A DNA stretch of 64,000 bases, taken from Acidovorax sp. 106 (GTDB lineage Bacteria > Pseudomonadota > Gammaproteobacteria > Burkholderiales > Burkholderiaceae_C). Both the position numbers and the translations under genes were made by a program. This document shows positions 24,675 to 32,680 of this stretch, in pieces; within the stretch, counting starts at the first letter, position 1, and each line of letters begins with the position of its first letter. Under the pieces are notes generated by a model. The model did not search any database, was not told the origin of the DNA, and was given only the letters and a program-made list of their open reading frames with translations. The stretch is taken from NCBI RefSeq assembly GCF_003663825.1, contig NZ_RCCC01000001.1, positions 1,868,501 to 1,932,500 on the forward strand, in the 5' to 3' direction.

Positions 24675-25115
24675 ATGACCAATTTCGCACACGTCGATTA
24701 CCCCACCGAACACCTTGGCGTGACCCGCGCCGAAAACGCAGCCGCCTCCATCAAGGACATGGCGTCGCGCTTTGACGGCACCCGCGGTGCTGCCTCTTTG
24801 CTGCTGGCCGCAGTGGTTTCCGCCCTGCTGGTCGTAGCCAACCAAGTGATCGACACTTGGAGCGAAGGCCATCTGTTGGCCGCCTGGATGGTGCTGTGGC
24901 TCGTTGCCTTTGCCGCCCTGGCCCTCTTGACCATGCCCGCCCGCCGCATGGCTGTGGCCCTGCGCGCCTCGGCCAAGGCCTGGGCTGAAAACCGCGCCCG
25001 CGCTGCTGAAGACGAGCGCACCTGGCAAGTCGCCCTGAAGGATCCCCGCATCATGGCCGAACTGAACCAGGCTCTGGGTGTGCGCACCTTGCGCGATATT
25101 AGCCCCTACTACTGA
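24675..25115 (+). CDS. small membrane protein of unknown function
   Basis: 146 residues. The N-terminal 45 residues are soluble, followed by two hydrophobic segments (AASLLLAAVVSALLVVANQVI and LLAAWMVLWLVAFAALALL) and a charged helical C-terminus ending in RTLRDISPYY. Residues such as RMAVALRASAKAWAENRARA suggest an amphipathic helix at the membrane. I do not recognise a family. It is the divergent partner of the LysR gene and has its own strong terminator, so it is a good candidate for the LysR target. The ATG at 24675 follows AAAAGGGA. Confidence 0.75.
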   Translation: MTNFAHVDYPTEHLGVTRAENAAASIKDMASRFDGTRGAASLLLAAVVSALLVVANQVIDTWSEGHLLAAWMVLWLVAFAALALLTMPARRMAVALRASAKAWAENRARAAEDERTWQVALKDPRIMAELNQALGVRTLRDISPYY

Positions 25116-25179
25116 GCACTTCGGTGACTCCCAACTGCGGCGGGCCCTGGATAAGCACCGGGGTTGAGCCAAAGATTCA

Positions 25180-25212
25180 AGCCGTGGACGGTACAACGTC
25201 CACGGCTTTTTT
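25180..25212 (+). terminator. intrinsic terminator after the small membrane protein gene
   Basis: Perfect 10-bp arms GCCGTGGACG/CGTCCACGGC, 6-base loop, six T. Confidence 0.92.
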
Positions 25213-25277
25213 CATGCCTGCTCGCACTGCGGGGCTGGGCTGTTTGGTCGCATATGCGGTAGTGTCTGCAGATGCCC

Positions 25278-25312
25278 ACAAAAAAGCCGCCCGGCACAAA
25301 GGCGGGGCGGCT
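25278..25312 (-). terminator. intrinsic terminator of pckG
   Basis: On the minus strand AGCCGCCC pairs with GGGCGGCT and is followed by TTTTTG, 60 bp after the pckG stop. Confidence 0.88.
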
Positions 25313-25371
25313 GATTGAGGCCTGGGCCCTGCGCGCAAGTGCGCAGCAAATGGGCTCAGCCGCGTGCCCGG

Positions 25372-27240
25372 TCAGGCCGACAGGCGCTTTTCAATAGCGG
25401 CCTTGGTGTCCAGCAGGGCTTGGGGCAGGTGGTAAGCCAGTTGCTCAAAGTGCGTGGTGTGCAGCTTGAGTTCTTCGGTCCATGCCGCCTTGTCGATGCT
25501 GGTGACGGTGGTGAACTGGTCGGCCGAGAAGTCCAAGCCATTCCAGTTGATTTCGGCGTACTGAGGTGCCACGCCAAACATGGTTTCCTCGCCCTGGGCC
25601 TTGCCTTCAATGCGGTCGATCATCCACTTGAGCACGCGCATGTTCTCGCCGTAGCCAGGCCACACGAACTTGCCAGCCGCGTCCTTGCGGAACCAGTTGG
25701 TGGTGTAGATCTTGGGCTGCTTGCCACCGGCAGCGGTGATCTTGTCGCCCATGTTCAGCCAGTGCTGGAAGTAGTCGCTCATGTTGTAGCCGCAGAAGGG
25801 CAGCATGGCGAACGGGTCGCGGCGCACCACGCCTTGCTGGCCAAAGGCAGCAGCGGTCGTTTCCGATCCCATGGTGGCGGCCATGTAGACGCCTTCGGTC
25901 CAGCTGCGGGCTTCGGTCACCAGCGGCACGGTGGTGGAGCGGCGGCCGCCGAAGATGAACGCGTCGATGGTTACACCCGCTGGGTCATCCCAGGCCGAGT
26001 CAAGGGCTGGGTTGTTGGTGGCGGCCACGGTGAAACGGGCGTTGGGGTGGGCGGCCTTGGCACCAGTTTCCTTGGCGATGGCGGGCGTCCAGTCCTTGCC
26101 TTGCCAGTCGATCAGGTGATCGGGCAGCTTGCCGGAGTCCTTGTCCATGCCTTCCCACCACACGTCTCCGTCGTCGGTCAGGGCCACGTTCGTGAAGATC
26201 ACGTCCTTGTCCAGGCTGGCCATGCAGTTGGGGTTGGTGAGCGTGTTGGTGCCAGGGGCCACGCCAAAGTAACCCGCTTCGGGGTTGATGGCGCGCAGGC
26301 TGCCGTCGGCCTGGGGCTTGATCCAGGCGATGTCGTCGCCAATGGTGGTGACCTTCCAGCCTTCGAACGCTGCGGGTGGTACCAGCATCGAAAAGTTGGT
26401 CTTGCCGCACGCGCTGGGGAAGGCGGCTGCCACGTGGTACTTCTTGCCCTGGGGGTTGGTCACGCCCAGGATGAGCATGTGCTCGGCCAGCCAGCCTTGG
26501 CTCTTGCCCATGGTGGACGCAATGCGCAGGGCCAGGCACTTCTTGCCCAGCAGCGCGTTGCCGCCGTAGCCCGAGCCATACGACCAGATTTCGCGTGTTT
26601 CAGGGTAGTGAACGATGTACTTGACGGTGGGGTTGCAAGGCCAGCTGGTCTTGTCGGTTTCGCCTGCCGCCAAGGGGGCTCCCACGGTGTGCATGCAGGG
26701 CACAAACTCGCCGTCCACGCCCAGCACGTCGTACACGGCCTTGCCCATGCGGGTCATCAGGCGCTGGTTCACGGCCACGTAGGCGCTGTCGGTCAGTTCC
26801 ACGCCGATGTGGGCAATGGGGCTGCCCAGCGGGCCCATGCTGAAGGGCACCACGTACATGGTGCGGCCCTTCATGCAGCCGTCAAACAGGGGCTGCAGGG
26901 TGGCGCGCATTTGGGCAGGCTCCATCCAGTTGTTGGTGGGGCCAGCGTCTTCCTTTTGGGTCGAGCAGATGTAGGTGCGGTCTTCCACGCGGGCCACGTC
27001 TGAGGGGTCAGAGCAGGCCAGAAAGCTGTCGGGGCGCTTGGCAGGGTTGAGCTTCTTAAAGGTGCCCGCCTTGACCAGTTGCTCGCACAGGCGGTCGTAC
27101 TCTTCCTTGGAGCCATCGCACCAGAAGATGTTGTCGGGCTTGCACAGAGCGGCCATATCGGCCACCCAGGCCAGCAGGCGTGGGTTCTTGACGTAAGCGG
27201 GGGCGTTGAGGTTCAGGCCCTGCATGGTGGGTGCGTTCAT
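25372..27240 (-). CDS. pckG: phosphoenolpyruvate carboxykinase (GTP)
   Basis: 622 residues, normal length for the GTP-dependent enzyme, which interconverts oxaloacetate plus GTP and PEP plus CO2 plus GDP at the head of gluconeogenesis. Signature [14 protein letters not shown] (P-loop with the reactive Cys) at about residue 280, GDDIAWIKP for metal binding, and [15 protein letters not shown] are all intact. The start is fixed by AGGAAG six bases upstream of ATG 27240. That AGGAAG is half of a long hairpin (27246-27282), so translation is probably controlled. The gene has its own terminator. Confidence 0.96.
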   Translation of the reverse strand: MNAPTMQGLNLNAPAYVKNPRLLAWVADMAALCKPDNIFWCDGSKEEYDRLCEQLVKAGTFKKLNPAKRPDSFLACSDPSDVARVEDRTYICSTQKEDAGPTNNWMEPAQMRATLQPLFDGCMKGRTMYVVPFSMGPLGSPIAHIGVELTDSAYVAVNQRLMTRMGKAVYDVLGVDGEFVPCMHTVGAPLAAGETDKTSWPCNPTVKYIVHYPETREIWSYGSGYGGNALLGKKCLALRIASTMGKSQGWLAEHMLILGVTNPQGKKYHVAAAFPSACGKTNFSMLVPPAAFEGWKVTTIGDDIAWIKPQADGSLRAINPEAGYFGVAPGTNTLTNPNCMASLDKDVIFTNVALTDDGDVWWEGMDKDSGKLPDHLIDWQGKDWTPAIAKETGAKAAHPNARFTVAATNNPALDSAWDDPAGVTIDAFIFGGRRSTTVPLVTEARSWTEGVYMAATMGSETTAAAFGQQGVVRRDPFAMLPFCGYNMSDYFQHWLNMGDKITAAGGKQPKIYTTNWFRKDAAGKFVWPGYGENMRVLKWMIDRIEGKAQGEETMFGVAPQYAEINWNGLDFSADQFTTVTSIDKAAWTEELKLHTTHFEQLAYHLPQALLDTKAAIEKRLSA

Positions 27241-27245
27241 CGGGA

Positions 27246-27366
27246 GCTTCCTAAGTTGAAAAACAGTTTTTTCAAAGGAAGCGAACCGTGCGGCTCACGA
27301 CGACAAAGACCTGGCGCAATTGCGATGCTGAGCGCTGCCTTTGAAAAAACGGCTTGCGGCAAGCGT
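27246..27366 (-). promoter_or_regulatory. pckG mRNA leader with mutually exclusive hairpins (candidate RNA switch)
   Basis: Read on the minus strand. Segment B (27282-27266) contains GCTTCCT and TTGAAAAA, which can pair with AGGAAGC (27252-27246) and TTTTTCAA (27263-27256): 15 bp with a 3-base bulge and an ACTG loop, burying the pckG Shine-Dalgarno. Segment A (27350-27338), GTTTTTTCAAAGG, is perfectly complementary to CCTTTGAAAAAAC of segment B, and three more pairs follow after one mismatch. A-B pairing would free the Shine-Dalgarno. Just upstream, AACGCTTG-CCG-CAAGC plus GTT and T-run (about 27366-27346) resembles a weak terminator. Confidence 0.6.
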
Positions 27367-27546
27367 TGGCAAAGGGCCCGCTGAGCAGACCACCCCTTGC
27401 ACAGCGCGTTGCCTGTGCTCAGTCGGCGGGCGAAACAGGTGTGGCTACCCCCACGGTGTGGAGGCGTCTCCACGCATTCCGCGGGTCGGCTGGGATGACG
27501 ATTTTATGAATCTGTCGCCGTTTTGTCTGTCAGACTCGGGTCAAAT

Positions 27547-27565
27547 CCATGCAAAAGTTGCATGG
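27547..27565. promoter_or_regulatory. 19-bp palindrome in the pckG-queC intergenic region
   Basis: CCATGCAAAAGTTGCATGG: perfect 8-bp arms, 3-bp spacer. It lies about 310 bp upstream of pckG and 18 bp before the 3' end of queC. Candidate operator for pckG. The remaining part of the 371-bp gap (27367-27546) shows a small GTGGAG/CTCCAC hairpin near 27458-27474 and nothing coding. Confidence 0.5.
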
Positions 27566-27611
27566 GGTTATGTGGTGATTTTGAGGGCTTTGGGGCCTCA
27601 GCCTGGGCTAT

Positions 27612-28319
27612 TCAGGGGGCTTTGCTGGCTGTCCAGCGCTCAAAACCGGCCTTGCGCAGTGCACAGGCGGGGCAGGTGCCGCAACCGTAACCCCAGGCGT
27701 GCCGCTCACCGCGCACGCCGTGGTAACAGGTGTGCGATTGCTCCAGCACGATGTCCACCAGCGCGTCACCGCCCAGTGCGTGGGCCATCTCCCAGGTGTC
27801 GGCCTTGTCGATCCACATCAGTGGTGTTTCAAAGGTGAAGCGCTGCCCCATGCCCAGCGATGTGGCCACCTGCAAGGCTTTGAGCGTGTCATCGCGACAG
27901 TCGGGGTAGCCCGAAAAATCCGTCTCGCACATGCCGCCCACCAGCGTGTGCAGCCCGCGCCGGTAGCCCACGGCGGCGGCCAGTTGGAAGAACAGCAGAT
28001 TGCGCCCCGGCACGAAGGTGTTGGGTAGGCCCGCGGCGGTCATCTGGATTTCGGTCTCGCTGGTCAGCGCTGTGTCGCTGATGCGGCCCAGCACGCCCAG
28101 GTCCAGCATGTGGTCGTCTCCCAGCTTGTCGCGCCACTGTGGGAACTGTGCACGCACGGCCTCCAGCACGGCGTGGCGTGCCTGCAGCTCGATGTGGTGG
28201 CGCTGGCCATAGTCAAAGCCGATGGTCTCGACATGGGCAAAGTGGCTCAGCGCCCAGGCCAGGCAGGTGGTGGAGTCTTGGCCACCAGAAAACAGAACGA
28301 GTGCGTTGCCGCTGCGCAT
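27612..28319 (-). CDS. queC: 7-cyano-7-deazaguanine synthase
   Basis: 235 residues. Converts 7-carboxy-7-deazaguanine to preQ0 with ATP and ammonia in queuosine biosynthesis. The PP-loop [16 protein letters not shown] is at residues 9-24; [18 protein letters not shown] and a zinc site formed by Cys residues in HTCYHG and [13 protein letters not shown] are family features. Start ATG at 28319. Single gene; the other queuosine genes are not in the window. Confidence 0.95.
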   Translation of the reverse strand: MRSGNALVLFSGGQDSTTCLAWALSHFAHVETIGFDYGQRHHIELQARHAVLEAVRAQFPQWRDKLGDDHMLDLGVLGRISDTALTSETEIQMTAAGLPNTFVPGRNLLFFQLAAAVGYRRGLHTLVGGMCETDFSGYPDCRDDTLKALQVATSLGMGQRFTFETPLMWIDKADTWEMAHALGGDALVDIVLEQSHTCYHGVRGERHAWGYGCGTCPACALRKAGFERWTASKAP

Positions 28320-28391
28320 GGGTGGATTCCTTGCAAAAAATGTGGGAAGTTGGGGCCGTGGTCACGCTGGCTCAGCGCGTGGCGCCAAACG

Positions 28392-28419
28392 AAAAAAAGC
28401 CCCGCAGTGCGGGGCTTTT
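28392..28419 (-). terminator. intrinsic terminator (small membrane protein gene)
   Basis: AGCCCCGCA/TGCGGGGCT around a single G, preceded by seven A on the plus strand, which is a T-run for minus-strand transcripts. Confidence 0.88.
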
Positions 28420-28441
28420 GCTCTGGGGCGCAAAGGGCGCC

Positions 28442-28588
28442 TCAGGCCATTTTGACGGCAATGAAGGCCAACAGGAACATGATGACACCGCCCATGACGG
28501 GCAGCACCACGGGCATGACGGAGACCACGTTTTCCACGGGGTCAGACGATGGCTCGGGAGTGGTGTGCGAGGGGCTGTGGTCCGACAT
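28442..28588 (-). CDS. 48-residue single-span membrane protein
   Basis: Short reading frame between queC and threonine ammonia-lyase. The first 20 residues are polar (MSDHSPSHTTPEPSSDPVEN); then comes a hydrophobic stretch VVLPVMGGVIMFLLAFIAV ending KMA. TGGAG lies eight bases before the ATG, and a strong terminator follows 23 bp after the stop, which together support a real small gene. No family recognised. Ser/Thr/Pro-rich N-terminus plus one membrane helix suggests an inner-membrane microprotein; function unknown. Confidence 0.65.
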   Translation of the reverse strand: MSDHSPSHTTPEPSSDPVENVVSVMPVVLPVMGGVIMFLLAFIAVKMA

Positions 28589-28650
28589 GGTGATGGCTCC
28601 AGTGCTGAATGTTGGCGCAATTCTAGCGGTTCCCGTGCGTTTTCGTCTGC

Positions 28651-28685
28651 GGGTCTCTACGGGTCTCTACGGGTCTCTACGGGTC
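28651..28685. repeat. tandem decamer repeat
   Basis: GGGTCTCTAC occurs three times in succession, then GGGTC, ending 6 bp before the 3' end of the threonine ammonia-lyase gene. Likely replication slippage product. Confidence 0.85.
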
Positions 28686-28691
28686 AGGCTC

Positions 28692-29900
28692 TCACATCAG
28701 GGCCGCTTCCATGCCCGCTGCCCGCAGTTGCTGCAGCACTTGCTCGACATGGGATTTCCCCCGTGTTTGCAGCACCAGCTCAATCTCCACATTTTGGGCG
28801 GCCAGCATGGTGAAGGCGCGCTGGTGGTGCACCTCTTCGATGTTGGCGCCCGCGTCCGCCACTGTGGCGGTGATGCGGGCGAGCACGCCGGGCACATCCC
28901 GCGCGCTGACCTTGATGCGTGCCAGGCGGCCAGAGCGCACCATGCCCCGCTCAATGATGGCGGCCAGCAAAAGGGGGTCGATGTTGCCGCCGCACAGGAT
29001 CAGGCCGACGCGCTTGCCCTTGAAACGCTCTGGATGGCGCAGCAGCGCTGCCAGGCCTGCGGCGCCCGCCCCTTCCACCAGGGTTTTCTCAATTTCGAGA
29101 AGCATCAGCACGGCCTGCTCGATGTCGCCCTCGTCCACCAGCACCAGATCGTCCACCAGCGTTTTGATCACGGCCTGCGTGATCTTGCCGGGCGTGCCCA
29201 CGGCAATGCCTTCGGCAATGGTGGAGGTGCCCTGTGGGTGCTGAGTGCCTTTGACGGCATTGACCATGGCCGGAAAACGCGAGGCCTGCACACCAATGAT
29301 CTCGATGTCCGGGCGCAGCGCCTTGGCGGCGGTGGCCACGCCAGCAATCAGCCCGCCGCCGCCCACGGCGATGACGAGGGTGTCCAGGTCGGGCACGGCC
29401 TGCAGCATTTCCAGCCCCAGCGTGCCCTGGCCGGCGGCCACGGTTTCGTCATCGTAGGGGTGGACGAACACCAGACCCTCGGTGTCGGCGAGGTGGTAGG
29501 CATGGGCGCGCGCTTCTTCCAGCGTGTCGCCATGCAGCACCACCTGGGCGCCAAAGCCGCGCGTGCGCTCCACCTTCACGCCGGGTGTGAAGCGTGGCAT
29601 GACGATCACGGCGCGCAGGCCCAGGCGCTGCGCGTGGTAGGCCACCCCCTGTGCATGATTGCCCGCGCTCATGGCCACCACACCACGCGCACGCTCGGCT
29701 GGCGTGAGTAGCGTGAGCTTGTTGCAGGCGCCGCGCTCCTTGAAGGAGGCCGTGAACTGCAGGTTCTCGAACTTCAGGAAAACCTGGGCGCCGACGATGT
29801 CCGACAGCGTGCGCGATTCAACGCACGGCGTGTCGAGCACCTGGCCTTGCAGCCGGACGGCCGCGTCGCGAATGTCTTGAATGGAAAGCATGGCCGCCAT
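28692..29900 (-). CDS. threonine ammonia-lyase (PLP-dependent, TdcB-like with ACT domain)
   Basis: 402 residues. Deaminates threonine to 2-oxobutanoate (first step to isoleucine, or threonine catabolism). The PLP lysine lies in TASFKERGACNKL (about residue 60), the glycine-rich phosphate cradle is AVGGGGLIAGVA, and a single ACT-like domain occupies the last 75 residues (RLARIKVSARDVPGVLARI). The length fits the short, single-ACT catabolic/dual type rather than the 500-residue IlvA. ATG codons at 29900 and 29891 are both possible; neither has a clear Shine-Dalgarno. A partial dispersed repeat lies 60 bp upstream. Confidence 0.9.
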   Translation of the reverse strand: MAAMLSIQDIRDAAVRLQGQVLDTPCVESRTLSDIVGAQVFLKFENLQFTASFKERGACNKLTLLTPAERARGVVAMSAGNHAQGVAYHAQRLGLRAVIVMPRFTPGVKVERTRGFGAQVVLHGDTLEEARAHAYHLADTEGLVFVHPYDDETVAAGQGTLGLEMLQAVPDLDTLVIAVGGGGLIAGVATAAKALRPDIEIIGVQASRFPAMVNAVKGTQHPQGTSTIAEGIAVGTPGKITQAVIKTLVDDLVLVDEGDIEQAVLMLLEIEKTLVEGAGAAGLAALLRHPERFKGKRVGLILCGGNIDPLLLAAIIERGMVRSGRLARIKVSARDVPGVLARITATVADAGANIEEVHHQRAFTMLAAQNVEIELVLQTRGKSHVEQVLQQLRAAGMEAALM

Positions 29901-29962
29901 TGTGAGGGCAGCAGCGCGTGCCTGGAAAGGGGGTGGCATGCGGGGTTGTGGCGCTACATTAT

Positions 29963-29990
29963 TCATAGCTGCTTGCGCTTATGTGCAGTG
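29963..29990. repeat. dispersed palindromic repeat, partial copy
   Basis: Only one arm is clear: ATTCATAGCTGCTTGCGCTT. The opposite arm has decayed. It sits in the 259-bp gap between threonine ammonia-lyase and the lipoprotein gene, which otherwise shows nothing recognisable. Confidence 0.6.
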
Positions 29991-30159
29991 CGTTGGCGGC
30001 CGATTTCTTCAAAATTTCCGCAAAGCACTGGCGCTGGCATCGCTGCAAGCGCCTGCGGTGTACGGGGCACCAGGCCTGAAGAGTGCGTGCCCGCAACGCC
30101 GTCGCTGCCGCAGCCACTGGGATGCCCCCGCGCGTCGAAGACCCCCAGCACCACAGACC

Positions 30160-30834
30160 TCAGCGCAACACCCTGCAGGTGCCAAATTCGCAGCGAATCG
30201 CCAGCGCATCGCCGCTGGTGCGGGCCACGCTGAAGGTCTCAAATCCCGGCCCCTTGGCCACCAGCGAGGCCACGGGTTGTTCGCTGCACGACTGGCTGCG
30301 TGCCAGGCGCTCGGCGTTGAAGGTATCGGTGCCGATGGGGCGTGCCGGAGCCAGCGCGGGCGCGGGGCGCCACGGAATCGGCGGGGGCGTGGCGGCTACC
30401 AGGTCGTGCCCCTGGGCGGCCATGCAGTTGGCCTCGGTGCGCTGGCGCCTTTCCAGCGCCCGCAGCCCCTGCGTGGCTCCCAGCACGCCGCCCACGGCGG
30501 CCCCACCGCGCACCGTGTCGTGCCCGTAGCCCAGGCCCCACACCAGCGCAGCCGTTACGAGCGCGCCTTGCACCAGGCCGTCCAGCGTTTCGGTCACCAC
30601 GCCCACCTGGGCGGCGTGCTGGCGGCAGTAGGCCAGGTCGGCGCTGTAGCGGGCGCTGGCACTGTCTTCGGGCGCCCGTTGGGCAGGCAGGTCCGGCCCG
30701 TGGGCGGCGCAGCCCGCCAGCACCAGGGTGACCAAGCCGGCGCACAGCCGTTGCGGCAGCGTGTGCAAGGCGTGCCTGCCGTCACTTCGCCGGGGGTTGC
30801 GGCCCGTGGTGCGGGGGCCGTGCGCGGGGCTCAT
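30160..30834 (-). CDS. putative lipoprotein with glycine-zipper-like segment
   Basis: About 224 residues. A basic N-terminus leads to a hydrophobic stretch ending in LVLAGCAA, a lipobox with Cys near residue 42, so the true start may be internal. The mature part has a hydrophobic, Gly-rich central region (GALVTAALVWGLGYGHDTVRGGAAVGGVLGA in two pieces) reminiscent of glycine-zipper membrane segments, and four Cys. No family identified. It lies 62 bp downstream of norR on the same strand; co-transcription is possible but a functional link is not evident. Confidence 0.65.
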   Translation of the reverse strand: MSPAHGPRTTGRNPRRSDGRHALHTLPQRLCAGLVTLVLAGCAAHGPDLPAQRAPEDSASARYSADLAYCRQHAAQVGVVTETLDGLVQGALVTAALVWGLGYGHDTVRGGAAVGGVLGATQGLRALERRQRTEANCMAAQGHDLVAATPPPIPWRPAPALAPARPIGTDTFNAERLARSQSCSEQPVASLVAKGPGFETFSVARTSGDALAIRCEFGTCRVLR

Positions 30835-30845
30835 TTCGTGATGAA

Positions 30846-30890
30846 AACGGGCTCTAGACCTTGCTGGATAAGCGCAGGCTGCTATTGTTT
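30846..30890. repeat. dispersed palindromic repeat, degenerate copy
   Basis: GGGCTCTAGACCTTGCTGGA and TAAGCGCAGGCTGCTATTG; only the right arm matches the family well. It lies between norR and the lipoprotein gene. Confidence 0.55.
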
Positions 30891-30896
30891 TGCAAT

Positions 30897-32477
30897 TCAT
30901 GGTTTCACCCCCAGGCGCCGTGCCAGTTTGTGCAGGTTACTCGCGTCCACGTCCAGTTGGCGTGCAGCCTGGGCCCAGTTGCCCTGGTGGGCGGCGAGTG
31001 CGGCCAGGATGCTTTGGCGCTGGCATTCGTCCACGGCGGCGCGCAAGGTGCTGGGTGGGGTGGTGGGCTGTGCGGGGGGCGGCTGCGACGCTGTGGGAGT
31101 GGAGGGCGCCAGTGGCGCGAGTGCAGTTGGGCCCTGCGCGTCCAGATCCAGCAGGGGCGCTTCAAGCGTGACGATGGCGTTGCGGTCGGCGCCGTGGCTC
31201 AGTGCCTTGAGCGCGGCACGGCTGATGACATGCTCCAACTCGCGGATGTTGCCCGGCCAGTGGTAGCGGCGCAGGGCGTCCTGTGCGCTGCCCGACAGGC
31301 GCAGGCTGCGAATGCCCAGCCGCGTGCGGTTGAGTTCGAGAAAGCGCCCCGCCAGCAGCAGCACGTCGTCGCCGCGCTCGCGCAGCGGCGGTATCGGCAC
31401 GGGGTAGACCGACAGGCGGTGGTACAGGTCGGCGCGGAACGAGCCATTTGCCACCAGGTCGCGCAGGCTGCGGTTGGTGGCGGCTATGACGCGCACGTTC
31501 ACGCGCCGGGGCTCGTCGGCGCCCAGGCGCTGGATTTCGCCGTTCTGCAAGGTGCGCAGCAGCTTGGCCTGCACGGTCAGCGGCAGCTCGCCCACTTCGT
31601 CAAGGAACAAGGTTCCGCCATCGGCCGCCTCGAAGCGACCGGGCCGGTCGCTCACGGCGCCCGAAAACGCGCCACGGCGGTGGCCGAACAGCTCGCTCTC
31701 GGCCAGCGATTCGGGCAGCGCCGCGCAGTTCACGTGCACCAGCGGCTTGTGGCGGCGCGGCGAGTGGCGGTGCAACAGGCGCGCGAACAGCTCCTTGCCC
31801 ACGCCGGTTTCGCCCAGCAGCAGCACCGGCAGGTCTGAGCCGGCCACCACCTGCATCTCGTGCAGCAGGCGCGTGAGCACGTCGCTCTGGCCGACGATCT
31901 CCAGATGGCCCGGAGCGGCGGGCACGGCGCGCCCACCCTGGGGGCCGCCCTCGTGGCGCGCGGCCAGGGCGCGGTTTTCCTGTTCCAGGCGCGAGATGCG
32001 CAGGACTGTTTCCACCAGCGCCCTGCATTGCTGCAGCGTGGCGCGGGCCTGCGCGTCGAAGGTGCCGGTCTGCAGCGCATCGAGCGTGAGCACGCCCCAG
32101 GGCTGACCGTCGATGCGCAGGCCCACGCCCATGCAGTCGTGCACCGGCAGCGGCTCGCCCACCAGTGCGTCGAGCAGGCCGTCGTAGGGGTCGGGCAGCT
32201 GGCTGTCGTGGTCAAAGCAGGTGACCTCGCCGCGTGCCAGGATCGCCGCCAGGCGCGGGTGCTGGCCTACCGCAAACCGCCGCCCCAGCGCCTCGCCCAC
32301 CAGTCCGTCCACGGCCACGGGGCGCAGGTGGTCTTCTTCCAGACGCAGCAACGCGACGGCGCCGCAGCGAAACTGGGCGCGCAGCCAGCCCATCAGGCGC
32401 TGCAGGCGCACGGCTTGCGGCTGTTCGGTCACGAGGTCGTCAAAGATGGCTTCAACGGCTAGGGTATTAATCACCAT
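30897..32477 (-). CDS. norR: nitric oxide-responsive sigma-54 activator NorR
   Basis: 526 residues. The N-terminal GAF domain (1-170) binds a mononuclear iron that senses NO in this family; the AAA+ domain (about 195-430) has Walker A GETGVGKELFARLLH, the sigma-54 contact loop, Walker B GGTLFLDEVGELP and the arginine-finger region; the C-terminal Fis-type HTH is at 485-526 (QAARQLDVDASNLHKLARRL). The contact loop reads GAFSGA instead of the usual GAFTGA. Divergent from a hemerythrin gene, with three GT-N7-AC sites between them, the first immediately before its own start codon, suggesting autoregulation. Confidence 0.92.
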   Translation of the reverse strand: MVINTLAVEAIFDDLVTEQPQAVRLQRLMGWLRAQFRCGAVALLRLEEDHLRPVAVDGLVGEALGRRFAVGQHPRLAAILARGEVTCFDHDSQLPDPYDGLLDALVGEPLPVHDCMGVGLRIDGQPWGVLTLDALQTGTFDAQARATLQQCRALVETVLRISRLEQENRALAARHEGGPQGGRAVPAAPGHLEIVGQSDVLTRLLHEMQVVAGSDLPVLLLGETGVGKELFARLLHRHSPRRHKPLVHVNCAALPESLAESELFGHRRGAFSGAVSDRPGRFEAADGGTLFLDEVGELPLTVQAKLLRTLQNGEIQRLGADEPRRVNVRVIAATNRSLRDLVANGSFRADLYHRLSVYPVPIPPLRERGDDVLLLAGRFLELNRTRLGIRSLRLSGSAQDALRRYHWPGNIRELEHVISRAALKALSHGADRNAIVTLEAPLLDLDAQGPTALAPLAPSTPTASQPPPAQPTTPPSTLRAAVDECQRQSILAALAAHQGNWAQAARQLDVDASNLHKLARRLGVKP

Positions 32478-32519
32478 AGATGGGTATTTTGAACCATTGG
32501 CGGTGAGGGTAAAAATTAC
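32464..32519. promoter_or_regulatory. three NorR-type enhancer sites (GT-N7-AC)
   Basis: GTATTAATCAC (32464-32474), GTATTTTGAAC (32484-32494) and GTAAAAATTAC (32509-32519) each fit GT-N7-AC with AT-rich centres; the third is palindromic as GGTAAAAATTACC. Three such sites upstream of a sigma-54 promoter are the known arrangement for NorR in enterobacteria. Confidence 0.75.
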
Positions 32520-32560
32520 CGCAACTAGTGCAAGTCATTGATTCATAAGGCTAGGTGCTG

Positions 32561-32576
32561 TGGCCTGAAGCTTGCG
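32561..32576 (+). promoter_or_regulatory. sigma-54 (-24/-12) promoter of the hemerythrin gene
   Basis: TGGCCTGAAGCTTGCG: TGGC and TTGC with the GG-N10-GC spacing diagnostic of RpoN promoters. About 105 bp upstream of the GTG start and 42 bp downstream of the last NorR site. Confidence 0.75.
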
Positions 32577-32680
32577 TTGGAAAGGTGGCTTCGATGCGGC
32601 GCGTGCGCTTTGGCGCACCACCCGCACACCGGTGGTCCCATCCGCCGTGCCCTTTTCTTCATTACCCAAGGAGTCCCGCC

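Noticed and set aside
29881..31266. Plus-strand frame over the lipoprotein and norR C-terminus
   Set aside because: Crosses two well-supported minus-strand genes and has no recognisable domain.
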